From positions 1 through 64,000 of the forward strand of contig NZ_JACHNZ010000005.1 in NCBI RefSeq assembly GCF_014199685.1: DNA of 64,000 nt. The letters are read 5' to 3'. Origin of the DNA: Sphingosinicella soli (lineage in GTDB: Bacteria; Pseudomonadota; Alphaproteobacteria; Sphingomonadales; Sphingomonadaceae). Below the pieces are notes generated by a model, which searched no databases, had not been told where the DNA came from, and saw only the letters and a program-made list of their open reading frames with translations. The translations under genes and the position numbers were made by a program. Position 1 is the stretch's first letter, and each line of letters starts with the position of its first letter. Of this stretch, positions 41,307-49,954 are shown in pieces.

Positions 41307-42933
41307 GCACGTGCTTCCAGGGGGATGCGGTCTTTTCAAGATCCATCGGCACTTCGATGAGCACGGGGCCGTCTGCCTGCTTCGCCGCCTCCAGCGCCTT
41401 TGCGAGACCGGCCGCACCCTCGGCGCGGATACCGGTCGCGCCGAAGCATTCTGCCAGTTTCACGAAATCCGGATTGTGCAGATGCGATGCGATATGGCGC
41501 CCGCCGTATTTGCTGGACTGGATGCGGCGGACGTTGCCGAAATTGCCGTCGTTGAAGACAATGGCGATGAGCGGGATCTTGTGCAGAACCGCCGTCGCCA
41601 GCTCCGGCATCGTGTACATGAAGCCGCCGTCGCCGTTCACGGAAATGACGCGCCGCTTGCCCGCGCCGACCTGCGCGCCGAGCGCGGTTGCGAAGCCGTA
41701 GCCGAGTGTGCCCTGATAGCTGGAATTGACGTAGGTGCGGGGGGCATAGATCGGCAGCGCATAGCGCGAAGCGTAGCCCACCTGCGTCATCTCGTCGACG
41801 AAGACGTCGTCCTCGTCCATCGCTGCGCGGATGACATCGAGGATGCCGGTCTGGGGCTGGATCTCGGCTGCGACCTCTTCGCGGAACGCGGCGCGGATTG
41901 CGGCGAATTCGGCGGTGCGCGAGGCGGGCGAGGGGGCGAGCGCGGAAATCGCGTCCACCAGAAGTCCGGTGGCTTCCTCGGCATCCGCGACGATGGAAAC
42001 GGCGGGCGGCGCGACCCGGTTGATCTCCGCCTGATCGAGATCGATGCGGATAACCTTCAGATCGCCGCCCATGCCCCATTCGCGGAGCTGCTGGAGCCGG
42101 GTGCCGATGCCGATGACGACATCGACATCGGGCCAGTGCGGCAGCGCCGCTGCGGCGGGCAGGGCGTAATCGTCATCCCAGCGCACGACGCCGCGCCCCA
42201 TGTGACGGCTGACCACAGGTGCCTGAATGAGCGCGGCGAGTTGGCGCACGGGGGCGCCCGCATCGAGCGCGCCGCTGCCGACCACGATCATCGGATTGCG
42301 CGCGCCGGCGATCAGCTGCGCCGCCTGCCGGATCGCATCGGGATCGGGGATGGGATTGGCAAGGGCCGGTTTGGCATCGGGGTAGGGGAAGAAGCCGGTC
42401 TGGGCGAGAATATCGGGCGGCACCTCCAGCGCCACGGGGCGCGGACGCCCGGTGAGGAGCTGGCGGAAGGCTTCATCGAGCAGTGCGGGAATCTCGCTCG
42501 CATGGGTCGCGCGCGCGCTCCATTTGGTGAGGCTGCGCAGCAGGCCGTCCTGATTGTTGATTTCGTGCAGCGCGCCGTGCCGCCGATCGATCATCGCGCT
42601 GTTGACGGTGCTGGTGAGGCACAGGACGCGCGCATTGCAGGCATAAGCGGTGGAGAGCGCCGCGCCCGCATTCAAAAGGCCGGGTCCGGGAACGACGGCG
42701 CACACGCCGGGCCTGCCGGTCGTCATCGCGTAGCCGAGCGCCATATAGGCGGCGCCCTGTTCGTGGCGCGCGTGGAGCACGCGGATATCGCCGCCGCCGC
42801 GCTGCAATCCATCAAACAATTCATCGAGTTGCACGCCCGGCACGCCGAACACGGTATCGACGCCCCAACGGTGCAGACCGGCGACAAGCACGTCGCCCCC
42901 GGTGATTCGCTCCAGCTTGCCAACCGCTGCCAT
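41287..42933 (-). CDS. Thiamine-diphosphate-dependent enzyme, acetolactate synthase-like
   Basis: This 548-residue three-domain enzyme has an N-terminal PYR domain with catalytic E58 (ARHEQGAAYMA), a central TPP_enzyme_M domain, and a C-terminal PP domain with the GDG...N cofactor motif (NGDGGFMYTMPE to FND). It belongs to the broad acetolactate synthase/benzoylformate decarboxylase group. No FAD-specific motif was identified. It likely decarboxylates or ligates a 2-oxo acid. The ATG at 42933 is chosen by family alignment although its ribosome site is weak. It forms a two-gene unit with the M20 deacetylase. Confidence 0.85.
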   Translation of the reverse strand: MAAVGKLERITGGDVLVAGLHRWGVDTVFGVPGVQLDELFDGLQRGGGDIRVLHARHEQGAAYMALGYAMTTGRPGVCAVVPGPGLLNAGAALSTAYACNARVLCLTSTVNSAMIDRRHGALHEINNQDGLLRSLTKWSARATHASEIPALLDEAFRQLLTGRPRPVALEVPPDILAQTGFFPYPDAKPALANPIPDPDAIRQAAQLIAGARNPMIVVGSGALDAGAPVRQLAALIQAPVVSRHMGRGVVRWDDDYALPAAAALPHWPDVDVVIGIGTRLQQLREWGMGGDLKVIRIDLDQAEINRVAPPAVSIVADAEEATGLLVDAISALAPSPASRTAEFAAIRAAFREEVAAEIQPQTGILDVIRAAMDEDDVFVDEMTQVGYASRYALPIYAPRTYVNSSYQGTLGYGFATALGAQVGAGKRRVISVNGDGGFMYTMPELATAVLHKIPLIAIVFNDGNFGNVRRIQSSKYGGRHIASHLHNPDFVKLAECFGATGIRAEGAAGLAKALEAAKQADGPVLIEVPMDLEKTASPWKHVHGRKVR

Positions 42934-43116
42934 CTGCCGATCCAGTATCACTGCCGTTCGTCTCCATGTAACGTAATGTGAGACTCTGTTACGAATGTTG
43001 AGATAAATTTGCAACCGTTTTAAGACAGAATAACGCCTTTCCGCCAAACGGCGTACCGGCATCCTGCAAGTAAGGGGAAGGGCGGACGCCGGATCGCCAG
43101 CGGCCCGCCCGCGAGG
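42934..43116. promoter_or_regulatory. Leader between DJ-1 gene and TPP enzyme with inverted repeat
   Basis: This 183-base AT-richer gap separates the seven-gene operon from the TPP enzyme/deacetylase pair. GTAAC (42968-42972) and GTTAC (42988-42992) form an inverted repeat about 35 bases before the TPP enzyme start, a candidate operator for the local IclR regulator. Confidence 0.4.
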
Positions 43117-43881
43117 TCAGTGCGCGTGCGGCGGCGCGACGCCGCCGAGGGCTTCGATCACGTCTTTGGGTGCGGTTCGCACCGAACCCGCGTCGAACGG
43201 CGGTTTGGGATCATATTCGATGGCGAGCTGCGCCATCATCGCCTGCTTGGGGCCGTAAAGATCGGCGATCAACGCCAGCGTCGCGTCCATTCCGGCCGAT
43301 ACCCCCGCCGATGTCCAGTATTTGCCATCGCGCACCCAGCGTTCCGGCACGAACGTCGCGCCGCCGCTTTCCAGCATGTTGGTAAATTTCCAGTAGCTTG
43401 TCGCGCGCCGTCCCTTCAGCAATCCGAGTTGGGACAGGAACAGCGACCCGGTGCAGATGCCGACGGTGTAGGTGGTCGTGCGGTCGATGCGGCGGACCCA
43501 CTCCGCGATGACAGGATCGTTCGCCGCATCCATCACGCCCTTGGCGCCGCCGGGAATGATGAGCACGTCGGTGCGATCAATGTCTGCAAGCGCGACATTG
43601 GCCTTGTAGTCGATGATGCCGCTTTCGCTTTTCATCAGTTCGGTGGTTTTGCCCGCGAGGACGAACTCGATGCCCGGCACCCGCCACAGGGCTTCATAGG
43701 GGCCGACCCAATCGAGCACGGTCGTGCCGGGGTAGAGCAGCATCGTGATATGCGTTTTCTTCGGCGCCTGCGTGACCGGCGCGTCGGCAGGCGCGGTATG
43801 CTGCGCGCGCGCGCCGGTTGCGAGAAGGGCGCCGGCGAGGCCCAGGGCAGCGAAGGCGCGGCGGTCGATCGGTTGGCTCAT
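43117..43881 (-). CDS. Exported DJ-1/PfpI protein, isonitrile-hydratase-like
   Basis: This 254-residue protein has a probable twin-arginine leader (DRRAFAALG, cleavage after ATGARA) and a DJ-1/PfpI domain. It has the residues of isonitrile hydratase: an Asp in VLDWVGP (D57) and the nucleophile elbow GICTG with C143 and T144. Isonitrile hydratase turns R-NC into an N-substituted formamide. It is the last gene of a seven-gene operon that also encodes a deformylase. AGGAG precedes the ATG. Confidence 0.82.
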   Translation of the reverse strand: MSQPIDRRAFAALGLAGALLATGARAQHTAPADAPVTQAPKKTHITMLLYPGTTVLDWVGPYEALWRVPGIEFVLAGKTTELMKSESGIIDYKANVALADIDRTDVLIIPGGAKGVMDAANDPVIAEWVRRIDRTTTYTVGICTGSLFLSQLGLLKGRRATSYWKFTNMLESGGATFVPERWVRDGKYWTSAGVSAGMDATLALIADLYGPKQAMMAQLAIEYDPKPPFDAGSVRTAPKDVIEALGGVAPPHAH

Positions 43882-43911
43882 CGGGGTTCTCCTGTCGGTC
43901 GTTAAGGCGTT

Positions 43912-44400
43912 TCAGGCGACGGGGCCGTCGCTGTTGAAGATGTCGCGGTGGCGCTTCCAGCGCCCGCCCTCGTGTTTCCACACGACGATATATTTGCCGC
44001 GATCGATGAGCTGGTCGCCGCCGGCGGTGATGAGGAAGACCTGCGCGCGGCCGGCCTCGATCACCATGCCGTCCGCGAAGAGCGAATCGACCATGTCGAA
44101 CATGCTGCGGAGCCGGCGGGCGGGATCACTCGTTCCGGCGGTCCAGAAGGCGACCGCCGCGTCGCGGCCCTGCGCGAGCGGCTTGTTGGCGGGCAGGACG
44201 ATCGTGTCGGCGGTGAAGAACGCGGGAAGCGCGGCATGATCGTGGTTTTGCAGCGTTTCGGCGAAGCGGCGGCGCTCTGCCGCGATGTCCGCAAGAACGG
44301 CGTTCGGGTCCATCATTTCAGCACGGGCTCCGGTTGCGAAGAGAACGCCGCCCGCAAGCCCCATGGCGGCGACGGTGCGACGGTCGAGACGATCGTTCAT
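43912..44400 (-). CDS. Exported SnoaL/NTF2-like protein
   Basis: This 162-residue protein has a twin-arginine-like leader (DRRTVAAMG to ATGARA) nearly the same as that of the neighbouring DJ-1 protein, and a DUF4440/SnoaL-like cone fold (about 30-155, ending in the typical WKRHRDIF). The family includes isomerases, hydratases and binding proteins. No catalytic residue can be assigned. Its ATG overlaps the MFS stop (ATGA). Confidence 0.82.
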   Translation of the reverse strand: MNDRLDRRTVAAMGLAGGVLFATGARAEMMDPNAVLADIAAERRRFAETLQNHDHAALPAFFTADTIVLPANKPLAQGRDAAVAFWTAGTSDPARRLRSMFDMVDSLFADGMVIEAGRAQVFLITAGGDQLIDRGKYIVVWKHEGGRWKRHRDIFNSDGPVA

Positions 44401-45716
44401 GCGGGGCTCCTTGCGTCGGCGCAGAGGTCGTCGCCCGTCGCGCGCCGGAAATCATCGGCGACATGGCGCGCACCGTAAGCGAACATCATCGCACCGAGCG
44501 CGGCGAACCCGGCCATGATCGCGAGCGCATAACGAAGCGGTTCGCCGTCCACGCTGCCGCGCAGCGCATCGCTGAGCACGCCGGTGAGCACCGGGCCGAG
44601 ACCCTGACCGGTGAGCACCGTCGCCACCATCACGAGCGCGGTCGCGAAGCCGCGCATCGCGGGGAGGGCGAGATTCTGGGTGAGCCCGAACGCGGGCCCG
44701 AAATGCGTGGCGGAGATGAGCGTGCCGACCGCATAGATGCCGAGCGCCACGCGCGGGTCGTCCGCAAGGCAGAAGGCCGCGAAGAACGGCGCGGTGAGCA
44801 AGGTCGCCACCGCCGGGAAATAAAGGCGCACGCGCGGATTTCGGGCCGACAGCCAGTCCGACAGGGCGCCGCCGGAGAACGTGCCGACCGCGCCTGCAAT
44901 GCCGAGCACGAGGCCGAGGCTGAGGCCGACCTGCGTGAGGGTGAACCCGTGCGTCTTTATGAGCATCGCGGGCGCCCAGGCGGCATAGGCGCCCTGTGTC
45001 ACGGCCGTGATGGTGAGCCCGCCCGCCGCAGCGAGATAGGCGCGCTGGCCCCACAGGAAGCGCAGTGACGCACCGACCGGCTGCTGGCCGCGCAGGCTGG
45101 GCGGCTCGAACCGGCCGCGCACCGGCTCTTTGACCGTAAAGCGCAGGATGAGCGCGAGCACGATACCCGGCGGGCCGAGCATCAGGAAGGTGACGCGCCA
45201 GCCATAGCGTTCGGCAAGAAACGATCCGAGCAGGAAGCTCAGCATGATGCCGAGATAAATGCCGCTGGAGTAAATGCCCATCGCCAGCGCGCGTCGGCGC
45301 GGCTCGAAATAATCGGAGATGATCGAATAGGTCGGCGCGCCGCCGCCCGCTTCCGCCACGCCGACGACGGCGCGGCCGAGCAGCAACTGGCCGAAGCCGG
45401 TGACCATGCCGCACAGAGATGTCGCCGCGCTCCAGACCGTGACGGCGACGGCGACCAGATTGCGCCGGTTGTGACGATCCGAATAGCGGGCGATCACCAC
45501 GGTGGAGACGGCATAGAGCACGGCGAAACCGAAGCCGCTGAGCACGCCCATCGCCGTATCCGACAGGCCGAGATCCTGCTGGATCGGCACCAGCAGGATC
45601 GACAGGATCATCCGGTCGATCCAGTTCAGGATGAAGATCAGGACCAGGATGAAGAGCACGTAATAGGAATAAAGCGTGCTGTGCTGCGCCGGCGTTTCGG
45701 TTTCCGGTTTGGTCAT
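44397..45716 (-). CDS. MFS transporter
   Basis: This 439-residue transporter has about twelve transmembrane helices. The MFS loop 2-3 signature appears as ARYSDRHNRR, and GVAEAGGGAP is typical of the Spinster/hexuronate-like proton symporters. It begins at an ATG overlapping the aldehyde dehydrogenase stop (ATGA). It probably brings the operon's substrate across the inner membrane. Confidence 0.93.
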   Translation of the reverse strand: MTKPETETPAQHSTLYSYYVLFILVLIFILNWIDRMILSILLVPIQQDLGLSDTAMGVLSGFGFAVLYAVSTVVIARYSDRHNRRNLVAVAVTVWSAATSLCGMVTGFGQLLLGRAVVGVAEAGGGAPTYSIISDYFEPRRRALAMGIYSSGIYLGIMLSFLLGSFLAERYGWRVTFLMLGPPGIVLALILRFTVKEPVRGRFEPPSLRGQQPVGASLRFLWGQRAYLAAAGGLTITAVTQGAYAAWAPAMLIKTHGFTLTQVGLSLGLVLGIAGAVGTFSGGALSDWLSARNPRVRLYFPAVATLLTAPFFAAFCLADDPRVALGIYAVGTLISATHFGPAFGLTQNLALPAMRGFATALVMVATVLTGQGLGPVLTGVLSDALRGSVDGEPLRYALAIMAGFAALGAMMFAYGARHVADDFRRATGDDLCADARSPA

Positions 45717-47149
45717 GCCGCGCGCCTGCTGATGCGGACGGTCTGGAGCTGCATGTATTCGTCGAGGCCGTGGAGGCCGAACGCGGTGCCGATGCCGGAT
45801 TGCTTGGCGCCGCCGAACGGCGCGTCGGGCGAGATGGTCGCGTGATCGTTCACCCACACGGTGCCCGCCTGCATCCGCTCGGCGAGCTTGCGCGCCGCGG
45901 CGAGATCCGACGACCAGACCGAGCCGCCGAGGCCGTTCTCGTTCGCATTGGCGCGGGCGAGCGCGTCCTCCGGATCGGAATAGCGGATGATGGGAAGGAT
46001 CGGGCCGAACTGTTCCTCGTCGACGATGCGCATGCCCTCGGCGGCATCGACCGCGACGGAGAGCGGGAAAAAATAGCCGTCGCTCGTCATCGGCGCGCCG
46101 CCGCACAGGAACCGGGCGCCCATCGCCTTCGCCTCTTCCGCCAGCGCGCAGAGATAATCGAACTGCGCCTTGTTCTGCACGGGGCCGAACTGCGTGGCGG
46201 GGTCGCTACCGGGGCCGACCTTGGCCTGAAGCGCGAGCGCGGCGAGCTTGGCGGCGAGCGCATCGTGGACTGAATCGTGGACATAGAGCCGCTTCAGCGC
46301 CGCACATGTCTGGCCGCAATTGCCGAAGGCCTTGGCGAAGATCTTGGGCGCGATCGCATCGATGTCCGCATCGGCGAGCACGATCGCGGCGTCGTTGCCG
46401 CCGAGTTCGAGCGTGAGGCGCTTCAGGTTGGCGGCGCCGCTCGCCATGATGCGGCGGCCTGTCCCGGTCGAACCGGTGAAGGTGATCTTGTCGATCCCGG
46501 GATGTTCGACCATTGACTGCCCCAGTCCGCTCTCGCCCGCGACCGAATTGAGCACGCCGGGCGGCAGATGCGCGCTCGCGATCTCGATGAAACGCAGCGC
46601 GGTGAAGGGTGTGTATGACGACGGCTTCATCACCACGGTGTTGCCCGCGAGGAGCGCGGGGATGATGTGCCACACCGCGATCATCACCGGGTAGTTCCAC
46701 GGCGTGATCGAGCCGACCACACCGAGCGGGCGGCGGTGGACTTCGACCAGTTCGTCGGCGTCGTCGCGGATTACCTCGACCGGGGGGCGCAACCTTGCGG
46801 TTGCGCGCGCCCACTGCGCGGCCCCGGCGATCTCGCCGCCCGCGCTGGTATGCAGGGGCTTGCCCTGCTCGCGTGAGAGCAGCGCGGCGAGGGAGTCGCG
46901 CTCGGCCTCCAGCGCGTCGGCGATGCGTTCGATCGCTTCGGCGCGGGCTTCGATCGAGGTCGCGGACCAGGCAGGGAAGGCGCGCCTTGCGGCTGCGACG
47001 GCGAGATCGAGATCGTCGCGCGTCGCGAGCGGTGCCTGCGCGAAGGGGCGTGCGGTCGCGGGATCGACGACGTCGAATGCGTCGCGGGTCGACAAAGGCT
47101 TCCCGTCGACGATCAGCGCGGGGAGGCGTGGGCTCGGGGCTTGCATCAT
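45713..47149 (-). CDS. NAD(P)-dependent aldehyde dehydrogenase
   Basis: This 478-residue ALDH oxidises an aldehyde to its acid. It has the fold motifs TPWNYPV, FTGSTGTGR, the general base Glu in LELGG, and nucleophile C282 in GQTCA. The start at 47149 (MMQAPS) overlaps the deformylase stop as ATGA. An upstream GTG is less likely. In this operon it would take the semialdehyde made by the phospho-lyase. The closest relatives in function are succinate semialdehyde and aminoaldehyde dehydrogenases. Confidence 0.93.
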   Translation of the reverse strand: MMQAPSPRLPALIVDGKPLSTRDAFDVVDPATARPFAQAPLATRDDLDLAVAAARRAFPAWSATSIEARAEAIERIADALEAERDSLAALLSREQGKPLHTSAGGEIAGAAQWARATARLRPPVEVIRDDADELVEVHRRPLGVVGSITPWNYPVMIAVWHIIPALLAGNTVVMKPSSYTPFTALRFIEIASAHLPPGVLNSVAGESGLGQSMVEHPGIDKITFTGSTGTGRRIMASGAANLKRLTLELGGNDAAIVLADADIDAIAPKIFAKAFGNCGQTCAALKRLYVHDSVHDALAAKLAALALQAKVGPGSDPATQFGPVQNKAQFDYLCALAEEAKAMGARFLCGGAPMTSDGYFFPLSVAVDAAEGMRIVDEEQFGPILPIIRYSDPEDALARANANENGLGGSVWSSDLAAARKLAERMQAGTVWVNDHATISPDAPFGGAKQSGIGTAFGLHGLDEYMQLQTVRISRRAA

Positions 47150-47685
47150 TCGGACGCGTGCTTTGCCCACTCGGCGCGCGGGAGCAGCGCCTCAGTGAAG
47201 CCGAACTTGGTGATGTCGGTGATCCGCTGTGGATAGAGGATCCCGTCCAGATGATCGTATTCGTGCTGGAACAGCCGCGCGTGGAAGCCGCTTGCCTCGC
47301 GCTGCAGCGTGCCGCCGTCTTCCAGCGTGCCGCCGTAGCGGATGCGGGTGAAACGCGGCACGAGCCCGCGCATGCCGGGAACGGACAGACAGGATTCCGG
47401 GCCGTGATCCTTCTCTTCGGTGAGGATTTCGAGCCAGGGGTTGATGAGCGCGGTGAGCGGCACAGGCTCCTGCTCCGGGTGGTATTTCGTGGCGGCGATG
47501 CCGAAGATGAGGATGCGCAGATCGATGCCGATCTGGGGCGCTGCGAGCCCGAACGCCTTGGCATCATGCAGCGTATCGTACATGTCGGCGATGACGGCCT
47601 TCACCGCCGGATCATCCACGTGCGCGACCGGCTTTGCGACCTCCAGCAGGCGGGGGTCGCCCATTTTGAGGATGTCCCGGATCAT
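47146..47685 (-). CDS. Peptide deformylase paralogue
   Basis: This 179-residue zinc/iron hydrolase has all three deformylase motifs: GLAAPQIG, ESCLSVPG with metal ligand C99, and QHEYDH with H141, E142 and H145. The second motif has ESC instead of the usual EGC, a variant seen in secondary deformylases. The gene is embedded in a catabolic operon with ATGA overlaps on both sides. It may act on a small N-formyl compound rather than nascent proteins, which is inference. Confidence 0.9.
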   Translation of the reverse strand: MIRDILKMGDPRLLEVAKPVAHVDDPAVKAVIADMYDTLHDAKAFGLAAPQIGIDLRILIFGIAATKYHPEQEPVPLTALINPWLEILTEEKDHGPESCLSVPGMRGLVPRFTRIRYGGTLEDGGTLQREASGFHARLFQHEYDHLDGILYPQRITDITKFGFTEALLPRAEWAKHASE

Positions 47686-48674
47686 TGCCGATCTCCTTCA
47701 TGTGCCAGATATGCCGCTGCCAGTCGGCAGGCGCGATCGATGTGCATTGCGGCCTTTTCCCTTGCCGTCGATGTTTCCGCGCGGGTCTGCAGCCAGCCGA
47801 GATAGGTGGTCGCGCGCAGGAACATGAACAGCGGCAGATGCGCGACATCGGTGTCGCCGAGCGGGCGCACCGAACCGTAACCGTCGAGGAGCTGCCGCCG
47901 GGTCTCGGAGTAATCCGCCCTGTCGAGGTTCGCGCAGAGGATCGTCGCGAGTTCGAACATGTACCAGCCGAAGCCGCTATCGTCGAAATCGATCGCTTGA
48001 AGCGCGCCCTCGTTTTCCAGCACATTGTCGCGGATCAGATCGGCGTGGATCATGCCGAAGCGATCCGGCGTCTTGCCGTACATCGCGAGACCCGCCTTCG
48101 CCGCGTCGGCCGCCTCGCGCAGCAGCGCGTGCTGGTCTGCGGACAGCGCGGGGAGATCGAGAAAGCGGCCCCACACAGGGCGTTCGCCGAGCAGACCCTC
48201 TTCATCCCAGCTATGGCGCGTGAAATCCGCCGGGAGCGAAATTTGCGAGCCGCGCAGATGCAGGCGCGCGGCGAGCGCGCCGAGGCGGTGATGGTAGGCG
48301 GGACCGGAACCGGCCTCTCCGACAGGGGCACCGGCTAGCCAGCCGATCATATCCACCTGCCGCGCCGTGTCGGCGAGATCGATGCGCACGAACAGGCTGC
48401 CGTCCTTTGCCGGAACCACCGAAGGCACGGCGATGCCTGCACGGTCCAGCTCGCGCATCCAGTAAAGCTCGGATCGCAGCGCCGCATCGGAATGATAACC
48501 CGCGCGGTGTACGCGGAGCGCAAACCGGGCGCCGTCTTCACGCCTTACCGAAAAGACCGCATTCTCGCGATTTTTGAACAATTCGGGCGCACCGAAATTC
48601 CCGTCCCAGCGGCCGAGCGCTGCGCGGGCGAGATCGGTGAGATCGGTGTCTGAGGCCAAGGTGCCGGTCCTCAC
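47682..48674 (-). CDS. APH-fold small-molecule kinase (hydroxylysine-kinase/homoserine-kinase-like)
   Basis: This 330-residue aminoglycoside-phosphotransferase-fold kinase has the catalytic loop H210-A-D212...N217 and the metal-binding Asp in AIDFDD (D229). APH-fold kinases phosphorylate hydroxyl groups of amino alcohols, hydroxylysine or homoserine. The GTG start overlaps the stop of the AGXT2L-type enzyme upstream (GTGA). That partner uses O-phosphorylated amines as substrate, so this kinase most likely makes that substrate. Antibiotic resistance is unlikely given the operon. Confidence 0.86.
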   Translation of the reverse strand: MRTGTLASDTDLTDLARAALGRWDGNFGAPELFKNRENAVFSVRREDGARFALRVHRAGYHSDAALRSELYWMRELDRAGIAVPSVVPAKDGSLFVRIDLADTARQVDMIGWLAGAPVGEAGSGPAYHHRLGALAARLHLRGSQISLPADFTRHSWDEEGLLGERPVWGRFLDLPALSADQHALLREAADAAKAGLAMYGKTPDRFGMIHADLIRDNVLENEGALQAIDFDDSGFGWYMFELATILCANLDRADYSETRRQLLDGYGSVRPLGDTDVAHLPLFMFLRATTYLGWLQTRAETSTAREKAAMHIDRACRLAAAYLAHEGDRQ

Positions 48675-49954
48675 AGGCCGCCGAGAACGGTGTCGAGCGC
48701 GGACAGGAGATGATCGGCATCCGCGCTTGAAAACACGAGCGGCGGGCGCATTTTCAGCATGTTGCCGCGCCGCCCGATCCGGCTGAGGAGGACGCCGTTT
48801 TCGCGCATGCGATTGACCACGCGGGTCGTTTCTTCCGCCGCCGGTGTACCGTCCGCGCGAATGAATTCGACACCGAAGAACAGGCCGCGTCCGCGCACGT
48901 TGGCGATGAGCGGATGTTTCTGCGCCAGCCGTTCGAGGCCCGCGCGCACATGCGCGCCGGTCTCGCGGCTGTTTCTCAGCAGATCGAGCCGGTCGATTTC
49001 ATCCAGCACCGCCATGCCCGCCGCAGCCGCGACGGGGTTGCCCGCGAACGTGTTGAAATAGCGCGACGTCTGACCGAAGCGTTCGATCCATTCGCGGCGC
49101 GTGACCAGGCCCGCGAGCGGGAAGCCGTTGCCCATCGGCTTGCCGAGCGTGACGATGTCGGGGGTGACGCCGGTAAGCTGATGGCCCCACATCGCGTCGC
49201 CGGTCCGCGCGAAGCCGGACTGGACCTCGTCGCAGATATAGAGGCCGCCCGCACGGCGGACGATCTCCACCGCCTGCTCGACATAACCCGGCACGCGATC
49301 GGGAAGGCCCTCGTTGGCGAAGAAGGAGTCGATGAGCAGCGCCGCGACCCGGATGCCGTCGGCGGCAAGCGAGTCGACGGCATCCTGTACTTGAGCGGCG
49401 AACGCCGCCGCGAGTTCCGCGTCGCTGCGGCCCTGCCGGTCGTGCGCAGGATCGGGCACGCGCACCGCGCGGGCGAACGCGGGGAAGGCTTCGCCGCCGG
49501 GGAACGAACTCGCCAGCCCCGCCAGGATGGTCGAGTTGCCGTGATAGCTGTTGTCGCTGACGATGATGCCATACCCGCCCGAAATGGCGCGCGCGACGCG
49601 CAGCGCCAGCTCGTTCGCCTCGGTTCCCGAGCAGGTGAGCGTGACGGCGTCGAGCGGCGCGTCGAAGCGCGCGGTCAGCTGTTCGGCATAGCGGACGAGG
49701 TTTTCGTCGAGATAGCGCGTGTGGAGGTTGAGCGTTGCCGCCTGGCGGGAAATCGCCTCCACGACGCGGGGGTTGCAATGGCCGACGCAGGGCACGTTGT
49801 TGTAGACGTCGAGATAGGCGCGGCCATCGGCATCGTAGACCCATGCACCCTCGCCGCGCACAAGATGGAGCGGCGTTTCATAGAAAAGCGGACTGTTCCT
49901 GCCGAGCACACGCTGTCGGCGCAGGAGCAGTTCGTCAGAGTTCGCCACGATCAT
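48671..49954 (-). CDS. AGXT2L-type class III PLP enzyme, probable O-phospho-amine phospho-lyase
   Basis: This 427-residue fold-I PLP enzyme has D242 in DEVQSGF and K272 in TLGKPMGNG. The region YNNVPCVGHC, LHTRYLDENLVRYA and SGTEANELALR closely follows ethanolamine-phosphate and phosphohydroxylysine phospho-lyases (AGXT2L1/2). Those enzymes split a phosphorylated amine into aldehyde, ammonia and phosphate. As first gene of the operon it sits before a kinase and an aldehyde dehydrogenase, completing a pathway. AAGGA abuts the ATG, so a GTG at 49948 with better spacing may be the true start. An ordinary transaminase activity cannot be excluded. Confidence 0.86.
   Translation of the reverse strand: MIVANSDELLLRRQRVLGRNSPLFYETPLHLVRGEGAWVYDADGRAYLDVYNNVPCVGHCNPRVVEAISRQAATLNLHTRYLDENLVRYAEQLTARFDAPLDAVTLTCSGTEANELALRVARAISGGYGIIVSDNSYHGNSTILAGLASSFPGGEAFPAFARAVRVPDPAHDRQGRSDAELAAAFAAQVQDAVDSLAADGIRVAALLIDSFFANEGLPDRVPGYVEQAVEIVRRAGGLYICDEVQSGFARTGDAMWGHQLTGVTPDIVTLGKPMGNGFPLAGLVTRREWIERFGQTSRYFNTFAGNPVAAAAGMAVLDEIDRLDLLRNSRETGAHVRAGLERLAQKHPLIANVRGRGLFFGVEFIRADGTPAAEETTRVVNRMRENGVLLSRIGRRGNMLKMRPPLVFSSADADHLLSALDTVLGGL

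Noticed and set aside
47682-48674. Aminoglycoside resistance kinase
   Set aside because: Although the fold is APH, the gene overlaps a phospho-lyase in a catabolic operon and has no resistance-gene context. A metabolic kinase is more likely.
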